64,000 nt of DNA, taken from NCBI RefSeq assembly GCF_002157835.1, contig NZ_CP020809.1, forward strand, positions 248,001 to 312,000, read 5' to 3'. The notes under the pieces were generated by a model. The model worked only from the letters and a program-made list of their open reading frames with translations, was not told the origin of the DNA and searched no databases. Shown piece after piece: positions 60,231 through 64,000 of this stretch; the first letter of the stretch is position 1, and each line of letters begins with the position of its first letter. The position numbers were made by a program, and so were the translations under genes. The DNA is from Mycobacterium dioxanotrophicus. Lineage in GTDB: Bacteria > Actinomycetota > Actinomycetes > Mycobacteriales > Mycobacteriaceae.

Positions 60231-60962
60231 TTATCCGCCTTGGGGGTGCGTGGCCTGAACACCGGCCGTGGAAGCGCCGACCCCGAGGTGGGCGGCAGCG
60301 TAGGCGGCCGCCTGGTCGGTCATCCCGTTGTCGGCGTACTGGTTGTGTGCGCCGTTGTCGCCGCCGGTCGGCGAGCACACCGGATCCTCGGGGATGCACA
60401 GGTCGAGGGTCTTGGGTGCGTACTGGGCACCGACCTTGATCGGCGGTGCGCCGGTGTAGATCATCTGCAGGAACCCGCTCGACGGCTTGCCGAAGAGCGC
60501 GACCGTGGCGACGTGGTCGACGACCGATGCCGGCATCGGCCCGGTGAGGCCCGGCGGCAGCGCGAATCCCGCCGGGACGGCATCCGCGGTGATGTACGCC
60601 GCGACGGCGGCGCCTTGCGAGTAGCCGCCGAGCACCATCTTGGTGTTCGGGCACACGTTGGCGGTATCGCGGACCTTGTTGCTGGCGTCGACGACACCGT
60701 CGGCCGCAGTCGCGAAGTCAAGAGACGCCGGATAGTTGACGGCATAGACATCGACGGACTTGCCCGGGATCTTCGCTCGCAGGGAATCGACGAACGCCTC
60801 ACCGACGCGCCCGACACCCGGAGGTTCGAACGTGCCCCTGGCGAACACCACCTGCACGTCAGGACACGACTCGGCGGATGCCTGGGCCGCTACGGCGAGC
60901 GACCCCGCCGCCACGAACGGTGCAACGGCAGCGACAACCAACCAACGATGAATTCGGTTCAT
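60231..60962 (-). CDS. Cutinase-like secreted serine esterase (Culp family)
   Basis: A 243-residue exported alpha/beta-hydrolase. The signal peptide (about residues 1-31, ending in AQASA) precedes ESCPDVQVVFARGT, the Culp-type start of the mature protein with a disulfide Cys. The nucleophile elbow is GGYSQGAAV (about residue 117) and Asp/His of the triad are expected near DPVC and in the C-terminal AHLG segment. Culp proteins hydrolyse lipid and mycolate-type esters on the mycobacterial surface. The ATG at 60962 is used because it leads directly into the signal peptide. Confidence 0.9.
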   Translation of the reverse strand: MNRIHRWLVVAAVAPFVAAGSLAVAAQASAESCPDVQVVFARGTFEPPGVGRVGEAFVDSLRAKIPGKSVDVYAVNYPASLDFATAADGVVDASNKVRDTANVCPNTKMVLGGYSQGAAVAAYITADAVPAGFALPPGLTGPMPASVVDHVATVALFGKPSSGFLQMIYTGAPPIKVGAQYAPKTLDLCIPEDPVCSPTGGDNGAHNQYADNGMTDQAAAYAAAHLGVGASTAGVQATHPQGG

Positions 60963-61090
60963 GCGACAACCCCCAACCCTCGACACGCAAACTCGCGGAA
61001 GCGCCGTTGGCCCCACAATTCACGCCAAGCAGATACCCAGCATTCTCCCACCCGAATCGGATCGGCGATGTGACCTGGAACACGGACCGC

Positions 61091-63625
61091 TCAGTCCATT
61101 CGGCCGGCGTCCACCAGGCGCAGGACCGCCGTGCCCGCTTCGTCGGATTCTTCGAGATCCACCTCGACGTCGAATCCCCAGTCCCGGTCGCCCGCCGGGT
61201 CATCGAGGATCTGCCGTACCCGCCACACACCGGGCTGCCGGTCGAAGATCAGCATCGCGGGGCCGCGCGCATCGGGACCGGTGCCGAGGTCTGAATGTTC
61301 GGCGAAGTACTCCAGGCCGACCTCTTCCCAGCGCGACGCGGGCCAGCCCGCGTCGCCGTCGAGCTCGCCGAGCTCGTCCCAGCGTCGCCTGGCGAACAAC
61401 TCGACCCGACGGAACAGCGCGTTGCGGACCATCGCGGTGAAGGCACGTTCGTTACCGGTCAGCGGGCGCGGCCGGGTCGGTGTCGCGACGGGCATGTCAT
61501 GAGGCTGGTCGGGGTCGGTGAGCTGCTCCCACTCGTCGAGCAGGCTCGAATCGACCTGTCGGACAAGCTCGCCGAGCCACTCGACGATGTCGACGACCTC
61601 GTCGGTACGGGCGGCGGCGGGGACACCGGAACGCAGGGCTTTGAACGCGTCGGACAGATAGCGCAGCACCGCGCCCTCCGAACGCGTCAGCCCATAGCCG
61701 CTGACGAACTCCCGGAAGGTCATCGCGCGTTCCCACATCTCGCGCACGATCGACTTGGGGGACAGCCGGCCGTCCGCGGCCCACGGGTTGGTACGCAAAT
61801 AGACGTCGAAGGCGTGGTTGAGCAGTTCTTCGAGCGGCTTGGGATAGCTGATGTCGTCGAGCAGTTCGATGCGTTCGTCGTACTCGATGCCGTCGGCCTT
61901 CATCTGCGCGACGGCCTCGCCCCTGGCCTTGTTCAACTGTGCGGCCAGGATCTGGCGCGGATCCTCCAGCGTCGCTTCCATCACCGAAACCACATCCAGC
62001 GCATAGGTTTCCGACGCGGGATCGAGCAGGTCGATCGCGGCGAGCGCGAAGGTCGACAACGGCTGGTTCAGCGCGAAGTCGGGCGGCAGGTCGACCGTGA
62101 GCCGGTACCGGCGACCGTCGGGGTCGGGCTCGCCGAGCCGTTCGAGCACCCCGGCCTGCAACAGCGAGCGGGCGATGCCGACGGCCTCGCGGATCAGCCG
62201 AAGCTGCCGTTTGCGCGGCTCATGGTTGTCGGTGAGCAACCGGCGCATCGCCACAAACGGATCACCGGGACGGTCGACGACGTCGAGGATCATCGCCGTC
62301 GACACCCGCATGTTGCTCGTCAGCGCTTCCGGCGCAGCGGCGACCAACCGGTTCATGGTGGCCTCGCTCCACGGCACCATGCCCTCGGGGACCTTCCGGC
62401 GCACCAGTTTTCGGCGCTTCTTCGGATCGTTGGCTACCTTCGCGAACTGCTTGAGATTTTCCACCTCATGATCGGGCGCCTGTACCACGACGGTGCCCAC
62501 GGTGTCGTAGCCGGCGCGCCCCGCCCGGCCCGCGATCTGGTGGAACTCCCGGGCGCTGAGCAGCCGGGTGCGCGTGCCGTCGTACTTCGACAACGCCGAG
62601 AACACCACGGTGCGGATCGGCACGTTGATGCCGACGCCGAGAGTGTCGGTGCCGCAGATGACCTTCAGCAGGCCGGCCTGTGCGAGCTGCTCCACCAGCC
62701 GCCGGTACTTCGGCAGCATCCCGGCGTGGTGCACCCCGATGCCGTGCCGGACCAGCCGCGAGAGCGTGGCCCCGAATGCCGACGTGAAACGAAACCCGCC
62801 GATGGCCTCGGCGATGGCGGCCTTCTCCTCCTTGGTGCTCACGTTGACACTCATCAGTGCCTGCGCGCGTTCGAGCGCCGAGGCCTGGGTGAAATGCACG
62901 ACGTAGACCGGGGCCTGCTTGGTGTCGAGCAGATCCTGGATCGTCTCGTGCATCGGTGTCGTCGCGTACGAGTAGAACAGCGGCACCGGTCGTTCGGCAC
63001 CCGCCACCAGAGCTGTCGGACGCCCGGTGCGGCGGGTGAGGTCCTCGCGCAGGAACGTGACATCGCCGAGCGTGGCCGACATCAACAAGAACTGGGCGCG
63101 TGGCAGTTCCAGCAGTGGCACCTGCCATGCCCAGCCGCGGTCAGGGTCGCCGTAGAAGTGGAACTCGTCCATCACCACCAGGCCGATGTCGGCCTGCGCG
63201 CCTTCCCGCAGCGCGATGTTGGCGAGCACCTCCGCCGTGCACGCGATGATCGGCGCCTCCGAGTTGACCGCCGCATCGCCGGTGAGCATGCCGACGTTCA
63301 CCGCGCCGAACACGTCGCAGAGGGCGAAGAACTTTTCACTGACGAGGGCCTTGATCGGCGCCGTGTAGTAGCTCCTGGCACCGGCAGCCAGTGTCGCGTA
63401 GAGCGCACCGGTGGCGACCAGCGACTTGCCGGACCCGGTCGGGGTGGCCAGCACCACGTTGGCCCCGCTCACCAACTCGATCAGCGCCTCTTCCTGCGCC
63501 GGGTACAGCGTGGTGCCATTGGCCTCGGCCCAGGCGGCGAAGTCGGTGAACAGCGCGTCGGGATCAGCGCTTCTGGCGCGCAGCGCGGACAGGTCGCCGG
63601 GGTCGTCGAGGAGCGCAATGGTCAT
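61091..63625 (-). CDS. DEAD/DEAH-box helicase with DUF3516-like C-terminus
   Basis: An 844-residue superfamily 2 helicase. Motifs are TPTGSGKS (Walker A, about residue 59), TAPIKAL (Ia), MDEFHFY (II, a DEFH variant), SATLGD (III) and, in the second domain, GVGINVPIRTVVFSALSKYDG plus QIAGRAGRAGYD (VI). The C-terminal 330 residues match the DUF3516 type and end in a beta-rich region. It resembles Ski2/HelY-like RNA helicases but is shorter and common in mycobacteria. The ATG at 63625 gives MTIALLDDPGDLS; upstream frame is not conserved-looking. Role, possibly in RNA turnover or DNA repair, is not known. Confidence 0.88.
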   Translation of the reverse strand: MTIALLDDPGDLSALRARSADPDALFTDFAAWAEANGTTLYPAQEEALIELVSGANVVLATPTGSGKSLVATGALYATLAAGARSYYTAPIKALVSEKFFALCDVFGAVNVGMLTGDAAVNSEAPIIACTAEVLANIALREGAQADIGLVVMDEFHFYGDPDRGWAWQVPLLELPRAQFLLMSATLGDVTFLREDLTRRTGRPTALVAGAERPVPLFYSYATTPMHETIQDLLDTKQAPVYVVHFTQASALERAQALMSVNVSTKEEKAAIAEAIGGFRFTSAFGATLSRLVRHGIGVHHAGMLPKYRRLVEQLAQAGLLKVICGTDTLGVGINVPIRTVVFSALSKYDGTRTRLLSAREFHQIAGRAGRAGYDTVGTVVVQAPDHEVENLKQFAKVANDPKKRRKLVRRKVPEGMVPWSEATMNRLVAAAPEALTSNMRVSTAMILDVVDRPGDPFVAMRRLLTDNHEPRKRQLRLIREAVGIARSLLQAGVLERLGEPDPDGRRYRLTVDLPPDFALNQPLSTFALAAIDLLDPASETYALDVVSVMEATLEDPRQILAAQLNKARGEAVAQMKADGIEYDERIELLDDISYPKPLEELLNHAFDVYLRTNPWAADGRLSPKSIVREMWERAMTFREFVSGYGLTRSEGAVLRYLSDAFKALRSGVPAAARTDEVVDIVEWLGELVRQVDSSLLDEWEQLTDPDQPHDMPVATPTRPRPLTGNERAFTAMVRNALFRRVELFARRRWDELGELDGDAGWPASRWEEVGLEYFAEHSDLGTGPDARGPAMLIFDRQPGVWRVRQILDDPAGDRDWGFDVEVDLEESDEAGTAVLRLVDAGRMD

Positions 63626-63701
63626 GGCGTCGGTGCAGTGGGTGTGGGCATCGTGGTGACAAGCGTGCCTGACCACGGGTCGGCACCGTGCGGCAGGTCC
63701 G

Positions 63702-64000
63702 TCAGGCGTCGTCGAGCATGTCGTGGAGGAACTGGCCGCCGTGAACGGCCGCCAGCAGTGATCCCTCGGCGGCACGGTTGGCGATGAACAGCATTTCGTC
63801 ACCGGCCTCGAGCACGTCGTCGGGCTGCGGCAGGATGACCTGCGAACTGCGGACCAGGCTCACCAAGGCGGTGTTCGACGGAAGGTCCAACTGGTCGACG
63901 CGCCGGCCGACGAGCGGGTTGGCTTCGGGCAGGGTCAGTTTGGTCAGCTCGGCCCGGCCGCCTCGCAGGCCCATGAGCCGCACCAGGTGGCCGATGTCGA
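63702..64000 (-). CDS. TrkA C-terminal (RCK-C) domain protein, partial
   Basis: The last about 99 residues of a protein whose start lies beyond the window end. The segment DIGHLVRLMGLRGGRAELTKLTL, then NPLVGRRVDQLDLP, SLVRSSQVILPQPDDVLEAGDEMLFIANRAAEGSLLAAVHGG, is a TrkA-C/RCK_C ligand-binding domain, as in the Trk potassium-uptake regulators CeoB/CeoC of mycobacteria. Its stop is 77 nt upstream of the helicase start, same strand. Whether it is part of Trk or of another regulated transporter cannot be decided from the fragment. Confidence 0.78.
   Translation of the reverse strand, partial: DIGHLVRLMGLRGGRAELTKLTLPEANPLVGRRVDQLDLPSNTALVSLVRSSQVILPQPDDVLEAGDEMLFIANRAAEGSLLAAVHGGQFLHDMLDDA

Noticed and set aside
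61295..63787. An 830-residue plus-strand frame opposite the helicase
   Set aside because: Pure antisense shadow; Arg/His/Gly-rich, no domain, while the minus strand has all helicase motifs.

Overview
The window looks like chromosomal DNA of a high-GC, fast-growing-type nontuberculous mycobacterium (Mycobacterium/Mycolicibacterium) that makes glycopeptidolipids (GPLs). The evidence is a glycopeptidolipid peptide synthetase pair followed by a Gap-type membrane protein, an MmpS/MmpL pair, a DUF732 protein, a Culp/cutinase-like protein, a 13E12-type HNH gene and a sigK-rskA locus next to a ufaA1-like gene. I cannot name the species. I saw no tRNA, rRNA, CRISPR array, prophage or complete insertion sequence.

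Layout. 1-12.6 kb: the end of an Mps1-like synthetase, a complete Mps2-like synthetase with a terminal reductase, gap, and an overlapping secreted chorismate mutase. 12.6-18.1 kb: an mmpS-mmpL efflux/export pair with a TetR repressor and two matching operators, then a zinc-ribbon/DUF732 membrane protein and a small secreted Pro-rich protein. 18.1-22.4 kb: a ROK regulator divergent from an APC permease with a clear palindromic operator, then an HNH gene. 22.3-31.0 kb: a tight six-gene minus-strand operon (amine dehydrogenase, cupin, aldehyde dehydrogenase, NCS1 permease, GMC oxidoreductase, amidohydrolase). Its first enzyme carries active-site residues diagnostic of histamine dehydrogenase rather than trimethylamine dehydrogenase. 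A divergent APC permease lies across a 0.5-kb intergenic region holding a 15-bp-stem hairpin. 33.0-35.5 kb: TetR, DMT transporter and LysR.

35.5-44.8 kb: a likely SigK regulon island. Three transcription units (SRPBCC-epimerase/SRPBCC/kinase-like; SDR/SOUL; and the flavoprotein-DUF1365-ufaA1-sigK-rskA operon) each start with CCATCC-N15-(C/A)CGAA(T/C). Two of these promoters lie so close to the start codon that leaderless mRNAs are expected.

44.8-49.9 kb: a five-gene operon (flavin monooxygenase, Rid protein, DUF1028, M20 hydrolase, aspartate ammonia-lyase) that should break down a nitrogenous compound to aspartate and fumarate. Read with the amine dehydrogenase operon, it could form a histamine-to-fumarate route; this is inference.

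50-64 kb: a Tat-exported purple acid phosphatase, a frameshifted DUF1772-like gene, a flavin reductase, a methyltransferase, a UbiX-like protein, an M20 hydrolase, a Ddn-type F420 protein, a poly-Thr lipoprotein, a small crotonase/SDR/LLM/TetR cluster, a cutinase-like protein, a DEAD/DEAH helicase and the C-terminal end of a TrkA-type protein that runs off the window.
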